Shown here: in pieces, positions 16,699-24,623 of the stretch
How positions within the stretch are numbered: the stretch's first letter is position 1
Layout: each line of letters begins with the position of its first letter
NCBI GenBank assembly: GCA_030690265.1
Contig: JAUYHA010000045.1
Location: 1 to 37,218 of the forward strand
Reading direction: 5' to 3'
Length of the DNA stretch: 37,218 nt
Source: Dehalococcoidales bacterium
GTDB lineage: Bacteria; Chloroflexota; Dehalococcoidia; Dehalococcoidales; UBA2162
The notes under the pieces: generated by a model
Databases searched by the model: none
What the model was told of the DNA's origin: nothing
What the model saw: only the letters and a program-made list of their open reading frames with translations
Program-made: the position numbers and the translations under genes

Positions 16699-16750
16699 CC
16701 CCGAAAGGAGCCTGTCAAAGCCGATTAGTGCCAAATTAGTGCCATTTACG

Positions 16751-16789
16751 AAAAAGCACTACTCTAAATTTATGGAGTAAGGCTTTTTT
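16751..16789 (-). terminator. Terminator-like hairpin downstream of tRNA-Gly
   Basis: AAAAAGC (16751-16757) and GCTTTTT (16782-16788) bracket TACTC/GAGTA, giving an interrupted hairpin with a T-run in both directions. It lies 13 bases beyond the 3' end of the minus-strand tRNA, which it probably terminates. Confidence 0.5.
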
Positions 16790-16801
16790 AGCTTCAAAAA
16801 G

Positions 16802-16877
16802 TGGAGCGGGAGACGGGACTCGAACCCGCGACAACCTGCTTGGAAGGCAGGAACTCTGCCAACTGAGTTACTCCCGC
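16802..16877 (-). tRNA. tRNA-Gly(TCC), CCA encoded
   Basis: A cloverleaf can be drawn: acceptor GCGGGAG/CTCCCGC, D-arm ACTC...GAGT, anticodon stem CCTGC/GCAGG with loop CTTCCAA (anticodon TCC), and T-arm with TTCGAGT. The discriminator is T, and CCA is encoded at 16804-16802. Confidence 0.95.
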
Positions 16878-17078
16878 TTGAGTTAGCTTACAGGGAAATT
16901 CTAAATCAAAGTGAGCGGGAAAACAACTTTTTTGACACGCACCTGAAAATTAGCAGGTATTCAAAGCCATATTATTCACAAATCTAGATTATCTTTTCAC
17001 GAAGCGGGATATACCCCCTTCCCATTGCTCTCATCTACCAACAGAGAAATTATAGCTACGCTTAAATCTAGGTTATGC

Positions 17079-17084
17079 TATAAT
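17079..17084 (+). promoter_or_regulatory. Extended -10 promoter (TGCTATAAT)
   Basis: TATAAT at 17079-17084 is preceded by TGC, giving an extended -10 element 45 bases before the small membrane-protein gene. No good -35 box is seen at the proper distance. Confidence 0.45.
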
Positions 17085-17129
17085 GCCCCATATACAATTC
17101 CTAAATAATAGCCCTAGGGAGGAAACCAA

Positions 17130-17390
17130 ATGGGAACCGCAGCTTTGACTCTTGGCATTGTCGGAATGTTTACATGGTTTATACCGTTTATAGGTTTCGC
17201 CATCAATACAGCCGGTATTATCCTCGGTTTAATAGAACGGTTGGCACGAAAAAAGCAGAATGGTAGAGCGATTGCAGGTATTATACTCTGCATTCTGGGT
17301 ATTGCATTAGGGATAGGCGCTCTAGTTGGTCTAGTAACTGCAGGATTAATTATTGATGATTGGTTAAGGCAACCATATCTGAGTTACTAA
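17130..17390 (+). CDS. Small two-helix membrane protein, DUF4190-like
   Basis: This 86-residue protein has two hydrophobic hairpin-forming segments (about 5-33 and 46-72) joined by the basic loop RLARKKQNGRAIAG. The pattern GIVGMFTWFIPFIGF...GIILGLI...GRAIAGIILCILGI is typical of DUF4190-type small membrane proteins of unknown function. A strong AGGGAGGAAACCAA site precedes the ATG. It is a monocistronic gene between the tRNA-Gly gene and a convergent lipoprotein gene. Confidence 0.75.
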   Translation: MGTAALTLGIVGMFTWFIPFIGFAINTAGIILGLIERLARKKQNGRAIAGIILCILGIALGIGALVGLVTAGLIIDDWLRQPYLSY

Positions 17391-17481
17391 ATTTTTAAAA
17401 CTCTGGTTATCCGCTGATTAATATCGCATATCCACTAAAAATAAGATGGGTGGGCTTTGCGAGGCTCAGGAATAGTCAGGA

Positions 17482-17784
17482 TTAAGGATTTTCTGCCAGT
17501 ACTTGCTGTCCGTACTGCCGCACAAGGTTTTGGACAATCTCTTCTTCTGACTGACCTCTTGATAATCCCTTTTTAACTATGCCGGTAAGTTTAGTGGCGG
17601 TTTCACAATTGCATTCGCTTAAGAGTTCATCGCAGTTGCCACAAACACAATTAAGTTTGCTGGTAACACTCAATATTTCACTTGCCGAGACTGGATTTGA
17701 GACGGAGCAGGCAGCAAACAAGAGCACTAAAATGATTAAGGCTAATGTAAAAACTTTGCGCCTTGAATTATTGATAATTTTCAT
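17482..17784 (-). CDS. CcmH/NrfF-like Cys-rich lipoprotein
   Basis: This 100-residue protein has a lipobox (LLFAAC, Cys26). It is followed by LNCVCGNCDELLSECNCETA and a C-terminal helix pair with GLSRGQSEEEIVQNLVRQYG. This resembles the periplasmic domain of CcmH/CycL/NrfF, thiol proteins that reduce the apocytochrome c haem site (usual motif LRCxxC). The Cys pattern is richer than usual, and the C-terminal membrane helix of CcmH is replaced by an N-terminal lipid anchor. No other cytochrome c maturation gene is in the window. GGGGAGAGG precedes the ATG. Confidence 0.75.
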   Translation of the reverse strand: MKIINNSRRKVFTLALIILVLLFAACSVSNPVSASEILSVTSKLNCVCGNCDELLSECNCETATKLTGIVKKGLSRGQSEEEIVQNLVRQYGQQVLAENP

Positions 17785-17815
17785 CCCTCTCCCCTCACAT
17801 TTTATACTTGATGTA

Positions 17816-17892
17816 TGGTCGGGGTGAGAGGACTTGAACCTCCGACCTCAGCGTCCCAAACGCTGCGCGCTAGCCATCTGCGCTACACCCCG
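17816..17892 (-). tRNA. tRNA-Pro(TGG), CCA encoded
   Basis: Acceptor CGGGGTG/CACCCCG, D-arm GCGC...GCGC, anticodon stem CAGCG/CGCTG with loop TTTGGGA (anticodon TGG) and T-loop TTCAAGT. The discriminator is A, and CCA is encoded at 17818-17816. Confidence 0.95.
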
Positions 17893-17941
17893 CCTGAGTA
17901 AAGACAAGAGCCGCCTTTGTAGTCCGGCACCTTTGTCTAAA

Positions 17942-18014
17942 CGCCCCTGGCGGGACTCGAACCCACGCACCCAGCTCCGGAGGCTGGTGCTCTATCCACC
18001 TGAGCTACAGGGGC
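17942..18014 (-). tRNA. tRNA-Arg(CCG), CCA not encoded
   Basis: Acceptor GCCCCTG/CAGGGGC, D-arm GCTC...GAGC, anticodon stem CCAGC/GCTGG with loop CTCCGGA (anticodon CCG), T-arm GTGGG/CCCGC with TTCGAGT. The discriminator is G and is followed by TTT, so CCA must be added by the CCA-adding enzyme, unlike in the two neighbouring tRNA genes. Confidence 0.95.
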
Positions 18015-18084
18015 AAATAGTCCACCACTACACCCACTACTATAACTATAATACCCTAGAATGGGCAGCGGAGCAAAAAATCGC

Positions 18085-18984
18085 TTATGACTTTACCCCT
18101 GGTGCTCTCACCTGTAGAACCGATGTGTGGCCAGCTTGCAGAATCTTATGGGCAACGTTACCCAAAGTCCATCGCCCGGCACCAGAGTGCTCATGAGTTG
18201 AGATAGCAACCAGGCAGATGTTCGCTTCATCAGCGAAGTCAATAATCTCCTGGGCGGCGTTGCCGGTCTTCACCTCGGACTTCAGGGTAACTTTTGTATC
18301 CGCCAGCTCTTTCCCGGCTTGCTCAAGGTATTGCCTTGCCTCCGCTATCGTCCTTTCCACCTCATCCTCGGGGAAGAGGATATAATCCAGTCCACCGACG
18401 GTATGAACATGCTGGCCGGGGGCTACTACCTGAAGGAGAACAACCTCTGATTCCAGCTTCCTGGTGATTTCCTTAATATAGGGCAGTGGTGCTTCACCAT
18501 CATCAGAGCCGTCCAGCGGAACAAGAATCCTGCTGAATAGTTTACCTGCATCTGCCTGAGGACAGCCAGCCCTGGCAAGCAATACCGACTTATCCGTTCT
18601 CTGGATTACTTTCATTGCGGTGCCACCCATTGCCCAGGGCATTATGCCGGAGCGCCCATGTGATACCATAATAATGAGACTGATGTCATTCTTATCAGCG
18701 TAGTCAATAATTTCATCAGCAGCCTCACCATCCAGAACTACCGCCTTCACCTTTGCCGCAAGGCCCGCTTCTCTGCCTGGATAAGCTCTAATATGAATCC
18801 TCACCTGAGCGGCTATTTTCTCAATATAGAGCTGGTGCATATGGCGATACTTGCTCTCTTCGGGCTCACAGACATATACCAGCTCCACATCGGAATTGAA
18901 AGCCCCGGCCAGCTCCTCCGCGTAAGGAAGAGCCAGCTCGCTTAACTCCGAGCCATCCAACGGAACAAGAATTTTATCCAACAT
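18085..18984 (-). CDS. Tandem-domain universal stress protein (UspA family)
   Basis: This 299-residue protein contains two Usp domains (about 1-142 and 152-296), each opening with the ILVPLDGS motif. The first keeps an ATP-binding-like loop (SHGRSGIMPWAMGGTAMKV); the second has HSGAGRWTLGNVAHKIL. It is cytosolic. It starts 13 bases after the stop of an ArsB/NhaD-type transporter and is probably co-transcribed with it; Usp proteins often tune such transporters. GGGGGTAG precedes the ATG. Confidence 0.92.
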   Translation of the reverse strand: MLDKILVPLDGSELSELALPYAEELAGAFNSDVELVYVCEPEESKYRHMHQLYIEKIAAQVRIHIRAYPGREAGLAAKVKAVVLDGEAADEIIDYADKNDISLIIMVSHGRSGIMPWAMGGTAMKVIQRTDKSVLLARAGCPQADAGKLFSRILVPLDGSDDGEAPLPYIKEITRKLESEVVLLQVVAPGQHVHTVGGLDYILFPEDEVERTIAEARQYLEQAGKELADTKVTLKSEVKTGNAAQEIIDFADEANICLVAISTHEHSGAGRWTLGNVAHKILQAGHTSVLQVRAPGVKS

Positions 18985-18997
18985 TTTCTACCCCCAC

Positions 18998-20362
18998 TTA
19001 AGCATATCGTACAATTAAGTAGACCCAGCACATGGCAACTACAGCAATCATGGGCAGGAAGGCATACTTGAGGTATCTACCCCAGCTAATGGGATAGCCT
19101 TCTTTTTCGGCAATCGCCGTACCCACCACATTGGCAGAAGCACCGATTGGAGTGGCATTACCGCCAATATCGGTACCCAGAGCCAGAGTCCAGGCTAAGG
19201 TCGGCAAACTCAAGCCATGCGTCAGGGAAAGCTCTTTGATGACCGGAATCATAGTAGCGGCAAAGGGGATATTGTCTACTATTGCCGAAGCGAAAGCGGA
19301 AAGCCACAGGATAATGGGTATCACCAGGACAATACTACCACCTGACACCTCACCGATATAGTCAGCTATCATCTTGAGCACCCCGGTTTCCTCCAGCCCG
19401 CCCACACTGATAAACAAGCCGATAAAGAAAAGCAAGGTCCGCCAGTCTATCCTCTGGATAATGTGGAGTGCCCTTTTTGTTGAGGCAACCAGTGCCATAA
19501 GGGCGGCAATAACGCCGATGAGAGCCATCGAGAGCCCGGTTTCAGCATGGGTAACTATCAAAACTACCACCACAAAAAAGATAGCGGTATTGAGCATGAA
19601 AAGGGGACGGTTAACGATTGCCTCGCTTGGCTGGGGGTAGTGGTTCGGTAGTGAACCGTCACTGTCCTGCTGAGGCTGGGACAGGATTTTACGAAAGATA
19701 AACCAGAAATAAGCCAGGGTAACAATCATCCCAATCCAGGCAATAATTCCGGTATTGACAGCAAAATCGGTAAAAGTGTAGCCCAGTGCCGTGCCGATGA
19801 TGATATTGGGCGGGTCGCCGCTCATAGTGGCGCTACCTCCTACATTGGCGGCAAAAATCTCGGCAACTATTACCGGCACCGGGTCAAATTTGAGCAGGCG
19901 AGCCAGCTCAATAGTCACCGTAGACAGAAAAAGCAGTACGGTGATGCTGTCAATGAACATTGAGAGGAAGCCGGAAAGGAGCATAAAGGTAACTAAAATC
20001 AAAACGGCTTTGTAGTTCACCAGCCTGGCTATAAAGAGGCATACCCAGCGGAAGAAACCGGCTTCAGCCATACCTTCTACCATAATCATCATGCCGCCGA
20101 TGAAGATGATGGTCTGCCAGTTCACCCCGCGAGATTCAATATGTTCTGCTCCTGGCACCCAGAACTTAAATTCACCAAGCTGCCCGAGGTTAAGCACAGA
20201 AACAACAGCCTCCGTGCTCTTCATTACGCCAAGGAAGACAATTACTATGACGAGGGCAGCCCCGATAAGGGCAGGAATATAACGGTGAATCTTGCCACTG
20301 ACGATGGCAATAAACATTACGGCAAAGATGACCATAGCCAGAATCTGGCTTAGCTCCAGCAT
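18998..20362 (-). CDS. ArsB/NhaD (ion transporter superfamily) membrane permease
   Basis: This 454-residue protein has about eleven or twelve transmembrane helices. The segments NWQTIIFIGGMMIMVEGMAEAG, SGFLSMFIDSITVLLFLSTV, GGSATMSGDPPNIIIG and the mirrored ALGTDIGGNATPIGASANVV are the inverted-repeat substrate loops of the IT superfamily (ArsB, NhaD, P-protein). The exact ion cannot be read from sequence; related proteins carry Na+/H+, arsenite, citrate or tellurite-type anions. It forms an operon with the downstream universal stress protein. The ribosome site is weak (AAAGG about 13 bases upstream). Confidence 0.88.
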   Translation of the reverse strand: MLELSQILAMVIFAVMFIAIVSGKIHRYIPALIGAALVIVIVFLGVMKSTEAVVSVLNLGQLGEFKFWVPGAEHIESRGVNWQTIIFIGGMMIMVEGMAEAGFFRWVCLFIARLVNYKAVLILVTFMLLSGFLSMFIDSITVLLFLSTVTIELARLLKFDPVPVIVAEIFAANVGGSATMSGDPPNIIIGTALGYTFTDFAVNTGIIAWIGMIVTLAYFWFIFRKILSQPQQDSDGSLPNHYPQPSEAIVNRPLFMLNTAIFFVVVVLIVTHAETGLSMALIGVIAALMALVASTKRALHIIQRIDWRTLLFFIGLFISVGGLEETGVLKMIADYIGEVSGGSIVLVIPIILWLSAFASAIVDNIPFAATMIPVIKELSLTHGLSLPTLAWTLALGTDIGGNATPIGASANVVGTAIAEKEGYPISWGRYLKYAFLPMIAVVAMCWVYLIVRYA

Positions 20363-20549
20363 CTATTTAGAAGACCTTTCCATATTTTACCTCAATTATC
20401 AATCAGCAGCCATTTGAAGCAAAAACCGGAGTCAGTATAGCACAGTTTAGCCGCATAAAGTATCACTTACCTTCCCACTAGAGCGACTCCAGCTAAACAA
20501 CCCGGTTTTGCTGGTTAAGAGCCGGCACCCGGAACCGAACTGACTATTA

Positions 20550-21035
20550 TTACTTTCTCTCGACAGCCAGAAATAAGGTGCCGGTAACCGGATAGATAAC
20601 CTCGAGAAAAATACTCGCTTTGGTTTGTTCATCCCCGGCTGGATTGCGGAAGGTCAGTGTGTAGGTATTTCCCTGCCCCCGGCTGGTAACGAAGGCAAAA
20701 CGGTCGGAGGTCACATTGGACGACAGTGCCTCCCCATCTTTAGCTCTGGACTCATAAATCAGCGAATTGCCAGCTATCTGAAAGTTGACAGCATCACCCT
20801 TTTCCAGGAAAAAGTAGCCATCTACTTTATCCCCGTCAGCCAGCCTCAACAGGACCAGTGATTCTTCACCGGCTTCCAGCTCAACCAGCAACTGGTCCAT
20901 CTGCCATTCTCCGGCAAGCTCTGCTCCCCTGACACCAGTCGGGGATTTTGGGGAGAATGTTTGGCACCCTGAGCTAAACAGCAGCAGGAGCGGCAAAAGC
21001 ATGAGAAGAATACTCTTCAGACTATTTCTTATCAT
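20550..21035 (-). CDS. Hypothetical lipoprotein
   Basis: A short n-region, a Leu-rich helix and the lipobox FSSGC (Cys24 from the ATG at 21035) mark a lipoprotein. A mature domain of about 137 residues is predicted to be mostly beta strand (WQMDQLLVELEAGEESLVLLR, YFFLEKGDAVNFQI, YTLTFRNP). No family was recognised; the layout resembles small beta-sandwich lipoproteins found in Chloroflexota. An upstream ATG at 21062 would add nine residues but has no ribosome site. Stand-alone gene, divergent from the radical SAM gene. Confidence 0.7.
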   Translation of the reverse strand: MIRNSLKSILLMLLPLLLLFSSGCQTFSPKSPTGVRGAELAGEWQMDQLLVELEAGEESLVLLRLADGDKVDGYFFLEKGDAVNFQIAGNSLIYESRAKDGEALSSNVTSDRFAFVTSRGQGNTYTLTFRNPAGDEQTKASIFLEVIYPVTGTLFLAVERK

Positions 21036-21184
21036 AAGTTTCTCAGAAGATAATGGTATCATTAAAAGGGAGCAGATTCAACTGCTGGAATGGACAACTT
21101 GCCAAAGCACTCCAAATACAATAGAATATTTACCATAAACTGGTAAGATACGGTAATTTATTTTAATATTAGAAGTGATACTGG

Positions 21185-21190
21185 TATAAT
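21185..21190 (+). promoter_or_regulatory. Extended -10 promoter (TGGTATAAT)
   Basis: TATAAT (21185-21190) preceded by TGG lies 20 bases before the radical SAM start codon. The -35 region (TTTAAT near 21162) is weak, as is common with extended -10 promoters. Confidence 0.45.
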
Positions 21191-21210
21191 CTCCCACGGA
21201 GGTGGTTTAT

Positions 21211-22728
21211 TTGAAGATACTTTTAGTTTACCCGCAGTATCCAGAAACTTTCTGGAGCTTCAGCCACGCCCTAAGATTTATTTCTAAAAAGGCGGCTTTC
21301 CCTCCTTTAGGTCTGTTAACCGTTGCTGCCATGCTGCCCAATGAGTGGGAGAAAAAGCTGGTAGATATGAACATAATCCCCCTCAATAATGAAGACATAA
21401 AATGGGCTGATTACGTCTTTATCAGCGCCATGGTAGTACAGAGAAATTCAGTGAAGGAAGTCATCGCCGCCTGTAATAAGCTCGGCACCAAAATTGTTGC
21501 CGGGGGGCCCCTTTTCACTACCGGATATGATGAGTTTGAGGGTGTAGAACATTTCATCCTCGGTGAGGCTGAAATTACCCTTCCTTCCTTTTTAGCCGAT
21601 TTGGCTAATGGCTGCCCTAAACCTCTCTATACTGCCGGTGAGCCACCGGATATAAGCCAGACTCCTCTACCTCTATGGCAACTAATCAATATCAAGCATT
21701 ATTCCTCAATGAACCTTCAGTACTCCCGCGGCTGTCCTTACGATTGTGAGTTTTGCGATATTGTCCTGCTGAACGGGCACAAGCCCAGGACCAAGAGTAA
21801 AGACCAGATGCGGGCGGAACTGGAGGTACTATACCGTCAGGGATGGCGGGGAAGTGTCTTTATTGTGGACGATAACTTTATCGGCAACAAGAGAAAACTG
21901 AAAATGGAAACGCTGCCGGCGATGATTGAATGGTCGAAGGAGAGAAAATACCCCTTCACTTTTTACACCGAAGCATCGATAAACCTTTCCGACGATGAAG
22001 AGCTGATGCGATTGATGGCTGAGGCTGGATTCAGACAGGTATTTGTTGGCATTGAGACCCCCAGTGAGGAAAGTCTCGCAGAGTGTAATAAGCAGCAAAA
22101 CCAAGGGCGGGATTTGGCGGCATCAGTCAAGAAACTGCAAAACCACGGTTTTGAGGTGCAGGGCGGTTTTATCGTCGGTTTTGATAGTGACCCGGCCTCT
22201 ATCTTCAAAAGCCAGATTAACTTTATTCAAAAGACGGGCATCGTTACGGCGATGGTTGGTTTGCTTAATGCCCCTCGCGGCACCAGGCTCTACCATCGTT
22301 TGAAAAAAGAAAACCGGTTACTCAGAGACATCACCGGTGACAATACTGATTTTACCATCAACTTCGTTCCCAAGATGAAGTATGAAACCCTCATCAATGG
22401 CTACAAACATATTCTGGAGACAATCTATTCACCCAGCCAGTATTATGAGCGGGTCAAAACCTTTCTTAAAGAGTATAAACCGCTGAAAACAGGGCAGGCT
22501 AGAATTTCTCAGCTACGCTTTTACCATATTGAAGGATTTCTGAAATCTGTGTGGTTTCTGGGAATCAAAGAAAAAGGGAGAAGGTATTTCTGGAAACTGA
22601 TAATTTCAACTCTTTTCAGACGTCCCCGCCTTTTCCCATTATCGATAACCCTCTCTGTTTTCGGCTTCCATTTTCGAAAAGTAGCTGAAAAATTCATAAA
22701 GCATTCCAGCCCCGAGCCAATTAATTAA
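21211..22728 (+). CDS. B12-binding radical SAM protein (DUF4070, HpnP/HpnR-like class B)
   Basis: This protein of about 505 residues starts with an N-terminal cobalamin-binding Rossmann domain (about 1-140). A radical SAM core follows with the cluster motif CPYDCEFC inside SRGCPYDCEFCDIV, then a C-terminal DUF4070-type extension. This layout is shared by class B methylases and hopanoid-modifying enzymes (HpnP, HpnR, HpnJ), which methylate or rearrange unactivated carbon. The domain 1 start FPPLGLLTVAAMLP is typical. The TTG at 21211 has GGAGGT 7 bases upstream and begins with KILLVYP; the GTG at 21202 overlaps the ribosome site. No hopanoid gene is nearby, so the substrate is unknown. Confidence 0.85.
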   Translation: MKILLVYPQYPETFWSFSHALRFISKKAAFPPLGLLTVAAMLPNEWEKKLVDMNIIPLNNEDIKWADYVFISAMVVQRNSVKEVIAACNKLGTKIVAGGPLFTTGYDEFEGVEHFILGEAEITLPSFLADLANGCPKPLYTAGEPPDISQTPLPLWQLINIKHYSSMNLQYSRGCPYDCEFCDIVLLNGHKPRTKSKDQMRAELEVLYRQGWRGSVFIVDDNFIGNKRKLKMETLPAMIEWSKERKYPFTFYTEASINLSDDEELMRLMAEAGFRQVFVGIETPSEESLAECNKQQNQGRDLAASVKKLQNHGFEVQGGFIVGFDSDPASIFKSQINFIQKTGIVTAMVGLLNAPRGTRLYHRLKKENRLLRDITGDNTDFTINFVPKMKYETLINGYKHILETIYSPSQYYERVKTFLKEYKPLKTGQARISQLRFYHIEGFLKSVWFLGIKEKGRRYFWKLIISTLFRRPRLFPLSITLSVFGFHFRKVAEKFIKHSSPEPIN

Positions 22729-22758
22729 TTACTATGAATATTATCGAAAGGGAAAATA

Positions 22759-23667
22759 GTGAAAGAGGATATCAGCCGTTTTTTAACTTACTTCACCGTG
22801 GAGAAAGGCTTCTCAGAAAATACCCTGGCTGCTTACAGAAATGACCTTCTTCAGCTAGCCGATTTCATTGAAAAGGAGGCCGCTAAGCAAGGGGTAATCC
22901 CGTCCTGGAGCAACTTTAGCCGCCAGGATATGTTGCGCTACCTCTTAATTCTTAAAGAAAAAGACTACGCCAACACCACCCTTGCCCGTAAAGTAGCGGC
23001 TATCAAATCTTTCTTCAAGTTTATGGTGGCGGAGGGCAACCTGAAAAACAACCCGACACGAGACCTGGCTTCGCCCAAGGTGAGCAGGCTGCTACCCAAG
23101 CCCATTTCGCATGCAGAAGCGATGCAGTTGCTGGAGCTGCCAGCCAGGCTATCAACCCCGGAAGCCAAAAGGGATAGCGCCATGCTGTCATTATTATACG
23201 CCAGCGGTATGAGGGTGAGTGAGCTGATGTCTTTAAACCTGGGAGATGTAAATACCAGCAGTGGTTTCGTCCGCTGCCTGGGCAAGGGACGTAAGGAGCG
23301 CCTCATTCCCATTGCCCCGAGGGCATCTTTAGCTTTAGAAACATACCTGAATGAAGCTCGTGCTCACCTGGCACGCAACAAGGATGAGAAAGCTCTGTTC
23401 CTCAACCAGCGTGGTGATAGACTAACCAGGCAGGGCTTCTGGCAGATACTAAAAAGTTACGCTAAATCAGCCGGACTGAGCGAAAAAATTACCCCTCATA
23501 CGCTGAGGCACAGTTTTGCCACTCATATGCTCACCGGCGGTGCTGACCTGAGGTCAGTTCAAGAATTGCTGGGCCACGCTAACATCTCAACTACCCAGAT
23601 TTATACCCATCTCAGCGGTGAGCATGTTCGCCGCACCTATGAGAAATCACACCCCAGAGCCAAATAA
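22759..23667 (+). CDS. xerD: Tyrosine recombinase XerC/XerD
   Basis: This complete 302-residue recombinase has an N-terminal core-binding SAM-like domain (about 3-88). The catalytic domain holds all active-site residues: R152 (MRVSEL), K176 (LGKGRKE), H247 and R250 (PHTLRHSF), H273 (LGHAN) and Y282 (IYTHLS). The spacing fits chromosome-dimer-resolution XerC/D rather than phage integrases. GTG start after GAAAGGGAAAATA. No mobile element surrounds it, so a housekeeping role is likely. XerC versus XerD cannot be decided from this sequence alone. Confidence 0.9.
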   Translation: MKEDISRFLTYFTVEKGFSENTLAAYRNDLLQLADFIEKEAAKQGVIPSWSNFSRQDMLRYLLILKEKDYANTTLARKVAAIKSFFKFMVAEGNLKNNPTRDLASPKVSRLLPKPISHAEAMQLLELPARLSTPEAKRDSAMLSLLYASGMRVSELMSLNLGDVNTSSGFVRCLGKGRKERLIPIAPRASLALETYLNEARAHLARNKDEKALFLNQRGDRLTRQGFWQILKSYAKSAGLSEKITPHTLRHSFATHMLTGGADLRSVQELLGHANISTTQIYTHLSGEHVRRTYEKSHPRAK

Positions 23668-23704
23668 CCGGTAAAGGCAATGGCAGTTGGGGAGGATGAT
23701 ATTT

Positions 23705-24361
23705 GTGGTACCCTGTATGGACTTTGAAACCGCCAGAGCCAGGTTAATTGAGCACCTTAAAACCAGAATTAAAGATGAGCAGGTATTAGCGGTGATGGCT
23801 CGTATCCCCCGGGAGCGCTTCGTCCCGCCGGAGGAACAGCACCTGGCTTATGAAGATAGACCCCTGCCCATCGGCCTCAACCAGACAATTTCCCAGCCTT
23901 TTATTATTGCCCTGATGACCGAGGCACTGGAACTTACCGGTAAGGAAAAGGTGCTGGAAATCGGCACGGGCAGCGGCTACCAGTCCGCCATTCTTGCCGG
24001 GCTAGCCCGCCGGGTGATTAGCGTAGAGCGCCTGCCGGCCCTGGCGGAGCAAGCCCGGAAAACACTGGATAGTCTGGGCTACACCAATATAACAGTCCAT
24101 CTCAGCAAAGAAGATACTCTGGGCTGGCCTGATGAGGCACCTTACGATGCTATAATAACCACCGCTGGTGCCCCCAGAGTGCCACCTGAGCTGCTAGCCC
24201 AGCTAGCCGACGGGGGACGGCTGGTGATTCCTGTTGGACCTCGTTACATACAAGAGCTCTATAAGATTAGCCGGCACGGGAAGATGACCACGCTGCAGAG
24301 TTTAGGTGGTTGCTCCTTCGTCTCTCTCATCGGCAAAGGTGCCTGGGAAGAAGACTTTTAA
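23705..24361 (+). CDS. pcm: Protein-L-isoaspartate O-methyltransferase
   Basis: This SAM-dependent methyltransferase repairs isoaspartyl residues in damaged proteins. Family motifs are the N-terminal RIPRERFVPPE, YEDRPLPIG, NQTISQPFIIALMTEAL and the SAM site VLEIGTGSGYQSAILAGL. The GTG at 23705 was chosen because GGGAGG lies 9 bases upstream; the ATG at 23696 abuts that site, and the ATG at 23717 is the next alternative. About 218 residues, normal for the family. It follows the recombinase by 37 bases and may be co-transcribed. Confidence 0.92.
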   Translation: MVPCMDFETARARLIEHLKTRIKDEQVLAVMARIPRERFVPPEEQHLAYEDRPLPIGLNQTISQPFIIALMTEALELTGKEKVLEIGTGSGYQSAILAGLARRVISVERLPALAEQARKTLDSLGYTNITVHLSKEDTLGWPDEAPYDAIITTAGAPRVPPELLAQLADGGRLVIPVGPRYIQELYKISRHGKMTTLQSLGGCSFVSLIGKGAWEEDF

Positions 24362-24428
24362 GCTTATTCACAATTCCTGGTATCCCGTTCCGGAAATAAG
24401 TTGAATAAATAACACAATTTCTTGTGCC

Positions 24429-24536
24429 ATTCTGGCGAAGCTTGTCCCGTACTTGATACGGGAGCCAGAATCCAGGCGTCATTTTGTTCTGGATTCCAGC
24501 CAGAGTTTACCCCGTACTGGGATACGGGGCTGGAAT
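24429..24536. repeat. Pair of related nested hairpins (REP-like)
   Basis: Hairpin A (24429-24471): ATTCTGGC...CCCGTA-cttga-TACGGG-a-GCCAGAAT. Hairpin B (24493-24536): ATTCCAGC...CCCCGTA-ctggga-TACGGGGCTGGAAT. Both have the same two-part stem and similar sequence, with B carrying compensatory changes. They lie between pcm and the nitroreductase gene with no ORF, and look like two units of an interspersed palindromic repeat. Confidence 0.65.
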
Positions 24537-24623
24537 GACGAATATAATAGTCCTGACTTATTCGACTTGTTTATCAGACGCAATACTAGTTTAAGGTTAC
24601 GCCTGAATAACGGAGGAGGATAA

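Noticed and set aside
16598..16780. 60-codon plus-strand ORF between the ACR3-like gene and tRNA-Gly
   Set aside because: It runs through the two G/C-run hairpins and a terminator-like hairpin, so the frame is a by-product of repeats.
17834..18196. 120-codon plus-strand ORF
   Set aside because: It is antisense to tRNA-Pro, tRNA-Arg and the end of the universal stress protein gene.
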